Shown: positions 51,003 through 61,480, counted from the first letter of the stretch. The stretch is 64,000 bases of DNA from Megaustenia siamemsis (GCA_032433765.1 JAVIAB010000102.1:12043914-12107913); one strand, 5' to 3'. Numbers and translations: made by a program. The notes: a model not told the origin generated them from the sequence alone.

Positions 51003-51690
51003 CTTGCCCTTTAATAGAGATAAGACCAATATGAGAATTAATGCAGTTGGCAATAACCAAATAAAATTAGGATAAATACCTCTACTAGACGTACAATCTT
51101 ACATATATCTGGGTAGTAATATAGAAAAAGAGGGAGGAACAGAAAATGATACCAAAATAAGGATATCAAAAGCAAGAGGAGCTTTTGTTGCACTGGGAAA
51201 CATATGGAAGTCCAAAGAAAATAAGGTTAAATACAAAAATAAAAATGTTCAACTCCAATGTTAAGTCAGTCCTATTATATGACTGTGAAACATGGAGAAA
51301 AACAAAATTGACAATCATGAAGATACAGACTTTCATTAATGGATGCTTACACAGAATAAAAGGATGGAAATGGCAGGACAAATTCACTAACATAGAATTA
51401 TGGAAATGTACCAGTCAAATACCAGTGGATAAAGAGATACAGCGAAGAGGATGGCGCTGGATAGGACATACACTGCGGAAGCCAACTGAGAGTATTACAC
51501 AACAGGTCCTTTTTTGGAATCCCCAGGGGAAAAGACAAAGAGGAAGACCAAGGAATTCTTGGAGAAGACATATAGAAGCAGAGATGAAGATGATAGGGAA
51601 GACACGGAATGATCTTAAAAGAATGGCAAGAAACAGAACAACTTGGAAAGTGTTTGTTGAAGACCACAGTTTGCTGAAAGGTACAAGAAG
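51003..51690 (+). mobile_element. LINE-A, long 3' copy
   Basis: Plus strand, frameshifted near 51085: LINRDKTNMRINAVGNNQIK-like start, KMFNSNVKSVLLYDCETWRK, GWKWQDKFTNIELWKCTSQI, RRGWRWIGHTLRKPTESITQ, GKRQRGRPRNSWRRH, RMARNRTTWKVFVEDHS. It serves as the reference for the copies at 1-476 and 26480. Confidence 0.92.
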
Positions 51691-51724
51691 AAAAAGTGGG
51701 TTGAGTCATTACAGAAGTCAACGA

Positions 51725-52095
51725 TAAGCCAAGTCATCATTGTCTACATTCCTAGTCATGTGGGAGTATGGGGAAATGAAAGAATGGAGAGGCTGACTAG
51801 CTGTGCTGTCATTGAAAGCAGTTGACCAATGGAAAAGAATGATGTTATTAATGCCCTTTGAGATGCAGGAAGGGCACGAGATTTTGACAATCATGAGTCC
51901 ACATCTCTCCGTCAGTTGGAAGAGATGGGAGTAAAGATGGGTACATCCAAAAATGAGCTGAGAGGCTTAGTCAGTGCATAAGAGAACTTATCAATTAACA
52001 CAGAGCTGGAGTCGTCAGTCGCTTAATGCTGCAGGGCTTCTTGAGGAGGGGATCTGAGCATCTCACAGGCATGTTCAGAGTGCAATGATGATAAC
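51725..52095 (+). mobile_element. RNase H-to-3' end fragment of a LINE
   Basis: VYIPSHVGVWGNERMERLTS is a degraded RNase H C-terminal block; downstream TSLRQLEEMGVKMGTSKNEL and FLRRGSEHLTGMFRVQ-like sequence end in GTGCAATGATGATAAC. Confidence 0.7.
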
Positions 52096-52104
52096 CCACA
52101 AATA

Positions 52105-52425
52105 ACTCAATCATTTGATGTTGTCAGTCTACTTTAGTCTTTGTCTTCCTCATTTATCTTGTATTTTCCCCTCTAAGATGTCTTTCATTAGGTTATTGTG
52201 TCTTTTTACATGTTCTAAAAATCTTACTTATTCTGTTCCAGTTGTGTTAAACAGTTCTTTCTTCACTTTTGTCTGTTTCCTAACTTCATTATTTGTTTTC
52301 TTCTCCGTTTGCCTAATTCTTCCCATTCTTCTGAAAATCTGCATTTCAATAGCTTCAATTGTCTTCTCCATTTTTTTGCCAAGTGCTCATGTTTCTGCAC
52401 CATACATGAATGTTGAGTAGATATA
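52105..52425 (-). mobile_element. LINE-D-like 3' part, diverged subfamily
   Basis: Minus strand: EKTIEAIEMQIFRRMGRIRQ, KNELFNTTGTE-like, VRFLEHVKRHNNLMKDILRG and GKIQDK. Frame is broken in places. Confidence 0.75.
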
Positions 52426-52426
52426 T

Positions 52427-52660
52427 TATCTATCTATTGACTTTCGAGTTGAAATGGCACATAGGGCAGAAGTTCTCTGTGTCTGGTGATCTTTATTGTT
52501 AAGTGTCAGACCTTGGACAAAATTCACATTGTAACACGTCACATGACTGTTCTGGGCTCAGTCTAGGGAAGGGAGCTGATTCCTGCTGTTGTTACTCCTC
52601 TCCTTAGTGTTCTTTTTAGTGTTTCTTTAGGATGGTTTCTTTTTTTTTTTTTTACCCTCT
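52427..52660 (-). mobile_element. Degraded LINE-E 3' end
   Basis: ATCTATCTATTGACTTTCGA at the edge is the antisense GATA tail and 3' UTR of LINE-E, followed by antisense of the LNEI..AAG..AGI region (GATTCCTGCTGTTGTTACTC). Confidence 0.65.
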
Positions 52661-52798
52661 AGTTCCCATTGATAGCTTGCTTTGAGGGGAAAGATTCTCT
52701 TGTTGTCTCCATCACATGACCATGACCTTCTTCTCTTGATTATAGTTGATATTTCTGGATGTTTTATCATTTCTCTTATTTCTATACTAGTTGTAATG

Positions 52799-52800
52799 AA

Positions 52801-52857
<57 letters not shown>
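52799..52857. repeat. (TA)n microsatellite
   Basis: About 29 TA units within intron 2. Confidence 0.97.
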
Positions 52858-53092
52858 CTTTATAATACTGAGTTTTAGTTAAATAACAGGTGTTATTTAC
52901 TTTGATGTGAGTATACCTTTCATGTACACACCATACGGCAATCTTACGGTCTGTTGTTTGATGTGCGACGGGGATAATCTGACGACTAACTGTGTGTCTA
53001 TATGTTCGGAATTGGAGTCAACAACGATGGCCTAACATCATCAAGCGCTGTACATAAAAAAAAATATGACGATCATCATTTTCATGAGGATG

Positions 53093-53505
53093 TGAACTTC
53101 TGGTATATGGTGGATAGGCGGCAAGAACAATTGAAGGCTATGCATGAAAAGTGTTCCTTATTGCAGTTTCCTCATATTCCAAGTCCGGCTTGTTGCAGGA
53201 GCTACTGAGTTAAATGCTCTGTGCACACCGTGAGCTGTGTGTCTCATCCGTTTTTATCATGTTTCGAATTGTTTACAATGAATGATGATATCGTATGACA
53301 GGAACAGTTGGCTGTGTTCACTTTCTGCGTGGTTTCGCCTTATGTCTATTGGCGTGTGCAGAGACTGCTACGATGGGGACTACACTTACCTTTCTTTGTT
53401 TGGGAGATGAGATATTAATTCGGATGATTACACTGGCATGGGCGGTTGAGCAATTATGGATTTTAATTCGTTTGCAGTGGTACCAGGGCCTTCCATAACC
53501 AAATA
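53093..53505 (+). mobile_element. Element X, complete copy
   Basis: CTTCTGGTATATGGTGGATA at the start to GGGCCTTCCATAACCAAATA at the end, co-linear with 12552-12930. TTTCATG is found on both sides and may be the target-site duplication. Confidence 0.88.
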
Positions 53506-53599
53506 TCTTTCATGTTGTTAAAAATGCTTTCTACTATTTCTATGTGATCATTTATAAAACTGAGAAAAAATAATGTATTATATCATTATGGTCCTTACA

Positions 53600-53667
53600 T
53601 GATCTCAAAGCAACAATGAATGGCACAAAAACAACATTCCTGTATGGTGCAGAAACATGGACATTAA
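53600..53667 (+). mobile_element. Small LINE fragment
   Basis: TTFLYGAETWTLN is the block that follows the reverse transcriptase in LINE-K/LINE-D type elements. Confidence 0.6.
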
Positions 53668-53669
53668 AT

Positions 53670-54115
53670 CATCATTTACCATGCCTGCTTGTGTAGGTGA
53701 TCATGTCTTTCCACAATTCTCAACAGTTATTTATCATTTCTTTTGATTACCTTCTGCCAAGCCATTCTCTTAAGCTGCTTGGTATATTTTCTCTTTGCTT
53801 TGCTCAATCTCAGTTTTCCCATTTGTTACAATATATTTCAGCTGTTCCCTTCTCATTACATGGCAAAAAAATAATGATTGTTTCTTCCTAATATTGGAAA
53901 TTAGCTCTCTTTTTGCTTTGTTCTTAGCTGTTCATGGTATTCTCAACATTCTTCTGTAAAACCACAATTCTGCAGCCTCCAGTGATTTTTTTTTCTGTAG
54001 TCCTATTGTCCATGATTCACATCCTTATGTCAAGTCAGGCTCCACATAACTTTTAAGAATACTTTTTCTTGTTTCTATTGCCAGAAATGGGATGCACAGT
54101 ATCTTCCTCATTTTT
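53670..54115 (-). mobile_element. LINE-B 3' part
   Basis: Minus strand: KMRKILCIPFLAIETRK, LKSYVEPDLT, ELWFYRRMLRIP, KRELISNIRKKQ, then the YTSRHGK end. A terminal GATGAT tail is nearly lost. Sequence 54118-54200 carries a short LINE-D-like piece. Confidence 0.88.
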
Positions 54116-54444
54116 TGGAAAATATGTATAGTCTTGGACATTGTAAAAGAAAATATAAAAGAAAATTTAAATCCTTGAAATGTAGATTTATAGAAGAATG
54201 ATGTTAGTAGAAGTGGCCTGCCAAAGACAAGACAGAGTGTGTCAGCCATGGTGAGAGTTTAGGAGAAAATTCAGGACACACACATTATGAGTACTGGCCG
54301 TACAACCAGCTTGTGTCATGTTGTTGTTCTTAAGCTCCATTGAGACAGGACAAAAAGTCAAGTTTGCATGATCACAAGGTTTGAATGTGGAACAAGAAAA
54401 AGAAGAATGAGAATGAGAGAAGTCTTCTTTTTCTTCTGTGATCA

Positions 54445-55120
54445 TGTCTCATTCAGACTAGGATTTCTAACTCTCTTATGAAGGCAGTAAGTGATTTGGG
54501 TGCCCCATAGAATTCTTCTTTCAGGGAGGTGGGTATGGGCCAATTTGACTTTCTCAGGTCTGTGTACTGGGGCAATCCTGTAGAACATGTTTTGTTGTTA
54601 TATTGTCCTGGGTACAGTGGCATTAGCTGGTAGTTCCTATTTTGAGTTTAGTGAACATGTGGTTTCTCATTCTGTTGTGGCCAGTGATTAGGTGAAGTGT
54701 GATGACTTGATCCCTCCTTGATAGTTGGAGGTATCCGTCCCTCTCGTTATACTTTGGGTGTTCTTGTTTCCATTTTTCATGATACTGGCCTTTGATGATG
54801 GATTTGGTTTCATCGTAGCTAACCAGATGGTTCTCTTGTGGTAATCTTCCTCCCTCCTTAGCTAGTTTGTCTGCACGTTTGTTTCCTTGTATATTACAGT
54901 GTGATGGTATCCACTGGATGACTACTCTCTGGAAGTTATTGCACAATTAGTCCAGGGTTGTTCTCAGGTCATCTAGCTCACTGTTCCTGGGGATTTTTAG
55001 AACTTATGGGACTGACAGTGAGTCGGTTAGTATCACCAATTTCTTGTACACATTATTTTTGTGTTGAAATAGCCAATTTTACGGCCTCTTTGAGGGCTTT
55101 CAGTTTCTGCTTTATTGAAG
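54445..55120 (-). mobile_element. LINE RNase H domain and C-terminal zinc knuckle
   Basis: Minus strand: LVILTDSLSVL-like block (catalytic D of RNase H), then QRVVIQWIPSHCNIQGNKRA and DKLAKEGG (His/Asp active-site block), QLSRRDQVITLHLITGHNRM, and a downstream CxC..H..C region. This is an I/jockey-group element with RNase H, distinct from the fragments at 29.6 and 51.7 kb. In-frame stops occur. Confidence 0.85.
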
Positions 55121-55124
55121 TAGA

Positions 55125-55380
55125 GAAGTAGGGAGCAATGACATTTTGAAACAGCGGAGGATAAAAAGACTATTAAACCACAATCTGAAAATGTCAAATT
55201 GCAATTTTTTTAAATGCATAAAGAGATAGAATAACATATTTAATGTCATCTCAGAAAGGAAAATATAGAGCAAACAAATCATGGGCAGACAAAGATTAAA
55301 ATGGGCTGACAATATCAAGTGGTGGACAGGGGAACCGAGGACTGTGTATTCTATGAAGACCAGAGATAGTGTGTCTCCTG
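55125..55380 (+). mobile_element. Degraded LINE-D-like fragment
   Basis: Degraded plus-strand frames resemble CLNAFKEIE..ILNVISERKI and GRQRLKWADNIKWWT, the GHVKR..GRPRLTW..NIKRWT region. Confidence 0.65.
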
Positions 55381-55390
55381 TACAATAATT

Positions 55391-56054
55391 TTTTTCTTAC
55401 AGATTTTGGTGTTGGTAAGATGTATGCTTGCATAGTCTGTCTACTACAATCATTATTTCATACCTATGTTGGTATATAAGTATGCTACAATATTGTCTGT
55501 CTACTACAATCATTATTTCATACCAATGTTGGTATATAAGTATGCTCCATTATTGCCTGTGTCTACTACAATCATTATTTCATAAAGGTGTTGGTATATA
55601 ATTATGCTCCATTATTGTCTGTGTCTACTACAATCATTATTTCATAAAGGTGTTGGTATATAACTATGCTCCATTATTGTCTGTGCCTACTACAATCATT
55701 ATTTCATACAGGTGTTGGTATATAATTATGCTCCATTATTGTCTGTGTCTACTACAATCATTATTTCATAAAGGTGTTGGTATATAATTATGCTCCATTA
55801 TTGTCTGTGTCTACTACAATCATTATTTCATATACAGGTGTTGGTATATAAGTATGCTCCATTATTGTCTGTCTGCTACAATCATTATTTCATATACAGG
55901 TGTTGGTATGATAGTATGCTACATTATTGTCTGTGTCTACCACAATAATTATTTCATATGTCTGCATCTACTACAATACTTTATTATTACAGGTGTTGGT
56001 ATAATAGTATGCTCCATTATTGTCCGTGTCAACTATACCTTTTTATTATTGCAG
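55391..56054 (+). repeat. 62-bp tandem array copied from the exon 3 splice acceptor and 5' exon sequence
   Basis: About ten units directly before exon 3. A typical unit reads GTGTTGGTATATAATTATGC, TCCATTATTGTCTGTGTCTA, CTACAATCATTATTTCATA(C/A)AG. The first ~50 bases match the start of exon 3 (GTGTTGGTATGATAATATGC, TCCGCCATTGTCTGCATCTA, CTACAACGTCAT), and the last ~12 correspond to its TTATTATTGCAG acceptor. Thus each unit ends in AG followed by pseudo-exon sequence. Most units read G-V-G-I-stop if spliced from exon 2; those at 55898 and 55994 stay open longer but run out of frame. Units grow closer to exon 3 toward the right end. Confidence 0.93.
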
Positions 56055-56400
56055 GTGTTGGTGTTGGTATGATAATATGCTCCGCCATTGTCTGCATCTA
56101 CTACAACGTCATCATCGCTTGGACCATTTATTACTTGTTTCTGTCCTTCCGATTGGTTCTTCCATGGTCTCACTGCAGTAACGAATGGAACACAGACAAT
56201 TGTGTAGATGATTTGGGACCCAGAAATGTCACAGAAAATGTTACCTTGGCCATTAACAACATGACCAATTATTTGGCCGCAAATATGAGTGGAGGAGGAG
56301 ACAAGAGTACAGGAAACATGATTGCTCCTGAAGCCAACACTACAACAGACATGTTTGCAACATTTAACAAGGGGATCCGTGCAAGTGAACAGTTCTGGGA
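56055..56400 (+). CDS. SLC6 transporter, exon 3 (residues 108-223)
   Basis: A 346-bp exon from TTATTATTGCAG|GTGTTGG to GGGA|GTGAGTT. It encodes TM3 (GMIICSAIVCIYYNVIIAWT and IYYLFLSF), with the conserved YYN motif whose Tyr contributes to the substrate site, then LPWSHCSNEWNTDNC. Cys148 and Cys157 are the conserved disulfide pair of extracellular loop 2. That loop carries five N-glycosylation sequons (Asn165, 169, 176, 184, 202) and is long. The exon ends FWE with the Glu codon split in phase 2, consistent with the SLC6 FWE|R boundary. Confidence 0.96.
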
Positions 56401-56451
56401 GTGAGTTGATTTAATCTTCACTTTATGTTTTTCTTTAGTCTGTAGTCCTTA

Positions 56452-57230
56452 TACAGTCTTAATCATTAAGTGTGAAAATGAGTTACAAGAAATATTAGAC
56501 ATTATGGTGAAGGAAAGCAAAAATGAAGAACTCAAGACTCAGTAGCAAAAAGACAGAAGTAATGGCAGCAACAAAGAAAAAGACATCACCGCAATGCAAA
56601 ATAAAGACAAGTGGAACAATATTAAAACAGATAAATTAATTGAAATACCTGGAAATAATGTTAACTTCAGATGGTAGATGTACAACAGAGATGAGATGCA
56701 GAATAGCACAGGCAAAAGAAGCTTTCCAAAAAATTAGGAAGATACTGAGCAATCCATTATTGACAATGGGAACAAGAAAAAGAGTTCTTAAATGTTATGT
56801 AGAGCCAGTCTTAACATATGGATGTGAATCAAGGACAATAGGACAACAGACAAAAAAATCACTGGAGTCTGTAGAAATGTGGTTTTACAGAAGAATGTTG
56901 AGAATACCATGGACAGCTAAGAAGAGTAATAAAAACATTCTGAAAGAGGTCAAAGCAAAAAGAGAGCTAATTTCCAATATTAGAAAAAAAAAACGATCAT
57001 CATGTTTTGGCCAAGCAATGAGAAGAGAGCAGCTGGAATATATTGTGACAACTGGGGAAATTGGGGGATGAAGAGATAGAGGGAAGCAAAGAGAAAAGAT
57101 ACCAGACAGTTTAAGAGAATCGCTTGGCAGAAAGTCAACAACAGAAATGATTAATAACTGACTAGATCAAGAGTTGTGGAGAGACATGATCACTTACACC
57201 AGTAGGCATGGTATTTGATGATGATGATGA
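56452..57230 (+). mobile_element. LINE-B with 11-bp target-site duplication
   Basis: Reads SLKTQ*-broken SKKTEVMAATKKK, LKYLEIMLTSDGRCTT, KIRKILSNPLLTMGTRKR, CYVEPVLTYGCESRTIGQQ, EMWFYRRMLRIPWTAKKS, ending GGTATTTGATGATGATGA. TGTAGTCCTTA flanks at 56441-56451 and 57231-57241. Only 40 bp lie between the exon 3 donor and the left flank. Confidence 0.95.
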
Positions 57231-57359
57231 TGTAGTCCTTAATCTTTAGATCGGACTGGCATCACCGCTGTTGGGGCATTCCATATCTACTCTGCCACCT
57301 ATGCCAGCAACCATCAAAGTGTTCATCTACTGATTGTTCCTGTCCTGCATTATACGACC

Positions 57360-57693
57360 TATTTACATTTTTTCAGCTGAATATGCTTTTGATAGAGAAG
57401 TGAACAAACCAATATATGCCTGCTTCGTAGACTACACCAAAGCTTTTGATAGAATACACCATAAACAACGCATAGACTGCCTAAAAAATATAAATCTAGA
57501 TGACACAGACATACAACTAATATGTAATTTATACTGGGAGCAAACAGCAATAATAAAATATAACAAGGAGAACTCTACACCCATGGATATAAAAAGAGGA
57601 GTAAGACAAGGATGCATCCTATCACCAAGCTTGTTCAATCTATACACTGAGCAAATCTTTAAAAACATCACAGAGATGCCAGGCTTAAACATT
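57360..57693 (+). mobile_element. LINE-K reverse transcriptase, part 1
   Basis: KPIYACFVDYTKAFDRIHHK (RT palm block with catalytic Asp), then NLYWEQTAIIKYNKE, KRGVRQGCILSPSLFNLYTE. It breaks after GLNI, where LINE-E is inserted, and resumes in the same frame at 59801 with NGKIINNLRYADD. Confidence 0.93.
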
Positions 57694-59793
57694 CTATCTA
57701 TCTATTGACCTTTCGAGCCGTAACCGGCCCATAGGGCGTAGACCAAGATACACCTTCTCCTATATGAATTTTTGTTCTAGCAGTTTTCTTTTAAAGATAT
57801 TTTATCAAATCTCGCCATCTGTCTCTGTTCTGTGCAAGCAGTTCTATCTCATTGAGGGAGCCGATTCCTGCTGCTCTTGCCTCTCTCATCAATGTTCTTC
57901 TCAGTGTCTCCCTGGGTCTTCCTCTTTTTCTTTTACCTGTTGTTTCCCATATGAGGGCTTGCTTTGCTATTCGATTATTATCTCTTCTCATCACATGTCC
58001 AACGTATGACCATCGTCTTTTCTTTATTACTGAAGATATTAGTGGTTGATTGGCGATTTCTCTAATTTCCTCGTTTGTTTTGAATTCGTTCCATTCTATA
58101 CCAAGTATTTTCCTTAGACATTTATTTTCGAATGCGTTCAACTTTGTTTCTATATCTCTTGTTGTTTTCCAGCTTTCACACGCATACGTAAGGGTTGATA
58201 GTACATTTGATTTGAATAGCCTAAGTTTTGTGTTTGTGCTAATGAGTTTTGATTTCCACAACTTTTCAAGGCTTCTGAAAGACATTGCTGCTTTAGCCAG
58301 TCTGATTCTAATTTCTTTGCTCGTATCCCCTTCTCGATCAATGTGACTTCCAAGATAGATGAAGTGATCGATCTCTTCTACTGGTTTGTTTTCCATGTAT
58401 ATTTTGTCACTTGTTGGAATTAAACTTTTCATGACTTTAGTCTTTTCATGATTGACCTCAAGCCCAATTTTGCTGGCTATTGATGATAGTTCATTTGTGT
58501 TTTCCTGCATCGTTTTTATCTGATTGCTGATGAGAACTATGTCATCAGCAAAGTCCAGGTCCTCCAAATGGTCTCCTTGTATCCATTCGATGCCTTTATT
58601 ACCAGTGCAGCATTTCTTCATTATGAAGTCCATAACAATTCCAAATAACAAGGGCGATAAAATACATCCTTGTTTAACCCCAGTTTCTATTGGGAAACAT
58701 TCGCTCAGTCCTTCCTCTGTTCGAACTGCACATGTGTAACCATCATACATGTCTTTGATAATATTTATGATTTTTGATGGTAAGCCATATTGCTTCAGAA
58801 TTTTCCACAAAGAATCTCTATGAATACTATCAAATGCTTTTTTGAAGTCGATGAAGTTAAGTACAAAAGGTTTTTGCTTTTCAATGTGTTCCTCCAATAT
58901 AAGTCGTAGAGTGAAAATGTGGTCAAGACAGCTTCTCCCTTTTCTAAACCCAGCCTGTTCTTCACGCATTACTGTATCTATTGAATCCTTTATTCTATTT
59001 AGGATGATTTTACAGAATAATTTTGAGGCAACTGACAAAAGTGTCACGCCTCTCCAATTGTTACAATCTCTAAGATTGCCCTTTTTTGGGATCTTAACAA
59101 TGATTCCTTTTTTCCATTTATGAGGCGTCTTCTCTGTTTTCCAAATGATGTTGAACATTTTTTTGGAGATGTATTAAATTATGGCTATCAATTGCCTTGA
59201 GGATCTCAGCTGTTAACTTATCCTCTCCAGCAGCCTTGTTATTGGTCATTAGCTTTAAGGTGGTTTCTATTTCACTCAAGGTGAAGTCATCTAAATTTAC
59301 ATCTAATTCTGCTGCTGGTGTTTCAGCTTCAAAATCTATTAAACTGTGAGGTAGTGGACGGTTAAGAATTTCTTTGAAGTGTTCCGCCCAACGGGCTTTT
59401 ATGTCTGCGCTTGTTGTTAGCATTAATCCAGATTTGTCTAGAATTGGTGTTCCACTGGATGTATAGGTGTTTGTCAGCATCTTTTGTACAGTATAAAGAG
59501 TTCTGCTGTCTCCTGTAATTGCAGCTGTCTCTGCTTTCTCTGCCAAGTTGTCTATATAAGCTCTTGTATCTCTTCTTGCCGAACTTTTCACTTTGTTGTC
59601 TAATTCTTTGTATGTTGCTTTTGCCAGAACCTTTCCAAGATCTGTCTTTACATTAGTCATGGCTCTCTTCGCTTCTCTTCTTTCTTTGATGTATTTCCAT
59701 GTGGTGTCTGAGATCCAAGCTCGTTTTTCCATTTTCTTCAGTCCAGCACTTGCTTCTGCTGCTGTCATTAGTATTTTGCTCTGTGAGTCCCAC
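57694..59793 (-). mobile_element. LINE-E, 2.1-kb copy inserted in LINE-K
   Basis: Best-preserved LINE of the window. A 455-codon minus-strand ORF (57791-59158) covers reverse transcriptase to stop: KKGNLRDCNNWRGVTLLS, EEQAGFRKGRSCLDHIF, FIDFKKAFDSIHRDSLW, TGVKQGCILSPLLFGIVMDF, LEDLDFADDIVLISNQIKTM (FADD), then SYVGHVMRRDNNRIAKQALI, ending AQNRDRWRDLIKYL. Upstream, 59118-59795 encodes the pre-RT linker (WISDTTWKYIKERREAKRAM, ARWAEHFKEILNRPLP), separated by one frameshift near 59130-59160. The endonuclease is missing (5' truncation). Target-site duplication AAACATT at 57687-57693 and 59794-59800; tail (ATAG)n. Confidence 0.97.
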
Positions 59794-59800
59794 AAACATT

Positions 59801-60142
59801 AATGGGAAGATAATCAATAACCTGAGATATGCTGACGATACTGTACTACTAGCAGAAAATCCTAAAGATGTACAACAATTACTTAATGAAATAAACATGA
59901 CATGAAAAAAATTATGGATTACATATGCATATCAAAAAGACTAAAACTATGATAATAAGGAAAGAAAATTCTCAAGACCTACAAATAAATATCAAAGTTG
60001 GAGGAATACACCTGGAGACAGTTCAGAGCTACAACTACCTAGGACATACTATAACCAGTGATGGAAAATGTAAAACTGAAATAAACAAAAGAATAGGAAT
60101 GGCAAAAAGTAATTTTAATGCTATGGAAAATATACTAACATC
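59801..60142 (+). mobile_element. LINE-K reverse transcriptase, part 2
   Basis: NGKIINNLRYADDTVLLAEN continues part 1 in frame and carries the YADD catalytic box, followed by PKDVQQLLNEINMT, and (frameshifted) MHIKKTKTMIIRKENSQDL, SYNYLGHTITSDGKCKT, MAKSNFNAMENILTSKQM. Interrupted at AAAACAAATGAC by LINE-C. Confidence 0.94.
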
Positions 60143-60154
60143 AAAACAAATGAC

Positions 60155-60900
60155 ATCATCATGTGCCATACCAGTTGGCATAGGTGATCATGTCCCTTCA
60201 CAATCTTCTATCCACAGTGCATCGTATCAATTCTGTTGTTGACTGTTTTCCATGCCATGACACCAAGCTATCCAGTATTTTCTCTCTTTGTCGTCCACGA
60301 TCTCTCTTTCCTTTTATTTTGCCAGTTATAACCAAATATTCCAACTTTCCTCTTCTCATGATGTGCCCGAAAAATGTTGATTGCTTCTTTCTGATGTTTT
60401 TTAAGAGCTCCCTTTTTGTGTTGGCCTCTTTGAGAACTTCCTCATTGGTCTTTTTAGCTGTTCAGGGAACTTTCTTCTGAGAAATCCCATCTCTGTGGCC
60501 TCTAATCATCTTTTCATTTGTTTGTCTACTGTCCATGATTCGCTTCCATAGATCAGAATTGGTTCTATATAGCACCGATGAACTCTCTTTCTCACTTCTA
60601 TTGACATATATTTGTTGCACAAGATATTTGTCATTTTCTGAAATGCTATTTTGGCTTGAGCTATTCTGCTTTTTATTTTTGTGATGTATATTCCATCTGA
60701 TGTTATTATTATGCCCAAGTATTTGACGCGTTGCACTTGTTTCAGATTTGTTCTGTTTATTTTTATGCTCCATGATGGTGATCATTGTTTCTTCGATATA
60801 ACCATTACTTCTGTTTTCTTACTATTCAGACTGAGACCTTTTGCTTTCTTTTACTATTATGTCTATATTTCTTGTAGTTCGTTCTCTGTCTCTGCTATTA
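60155..60900 (-). mobile_element. LINE-C inserted in LINE-K
   Basis: Minus strand: QRVKYLGIIITSDGIYITKI, FQKMTNILCNKYMSIEVRKR, HRCYIEPILIYGSESWT, the HGKQSTTELIRCTVD end, tail ATGATGATG. AAAACAAATGAC at 60143-60154 and 60901-60912 is the target-site duplication. Confidence 0.96.
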
Positions 60901-60912
60901 AAAACAAATGAC

Positions 60913-60994
60913 ACCAGGGCTAAAACTAAGAATAGCAAAATGTTACATCTTCTCAATATTCCTATATGCTGCAGAAACACGGACATTAGACAAG
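60913..60994 (+). mobile_element. LINE-K, part 3
   Basis: PGLKLRIAKCYIFSIFLYAA and ETRTLDKK continue LINE-K across the LINE-C insertion (K-Q-M-T-P-G). Confidence 0.9.
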
Positions 60995-61155
60995 AAAACA
61001 CAAAGAGGAAGACTAAGAAATTCTTGGAGAAGACAGACAGAAGCAGTGATGAAGATGATGGGGAAGACATGGAATGATCTTAAAAGAATGGCAAGAAACA
61101 GAACAACTTGGAAAGTGTTTGTTGAAGACCTATGCTCCATGGGGAGCTGAAAGGT
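60995..61155 (+). mobile_element. LINE-A 3' end fused to LINE-K
   Basis: LRNSWRRQTEAVMKMMGKTW, NDLKRMARNRTTWKVFVEDL and CSMGS are LINE-A sequence. The switch occurs within ACACAAAGAGGAAGAC, which LINE-A also has. Confidence 0.88.
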
Positions 61156-61164
61156 AGAAGAAGA

Positions 61165-61480
61165 CAAGTGGTGGGAGTTTTTCAAAAATTGAACCCATAG
61201 TTTCTTTACGGTTTTATCCACACCTAGTCTCTGGGTAGTATGATCCAATGTCTAGCTCTTTTGGATAATGGACATAAACAGGAGGACCTGTATGCACTCA
61301 TGCATGTTAATGAGCCCTTGACAGTTTAAAGCTGAAAAGAGTAGGCCAAAAATAGTTGCTGTCAGGGCAAAAAATTAAGCAAATCTACCCTTCCCTGGCG
61401 AAAGCAAATGTGTTGAGCTAAAACACACAGATATTGTGGCTATGCCATGAACTGGTGACAGTGCATTCATGACCATTTAA
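61165..61480 (+). mobile_element. SINE-3 body without tRNA head
   Basis: CAGGAGGACCTGTATGCACT, CATGCATGTTAATGAGCCCT and TTGACAGTTTAAAG match the body of SINE-3 (4858-5275). Diverged, with no tail. Confidence 0.6.

Noticed and set aside
55854..56072. Separate small membrane protein ORF
   Set aside because: It is the translated pseudo-exon 3 array; it shifts out of frame with the real exon 3.
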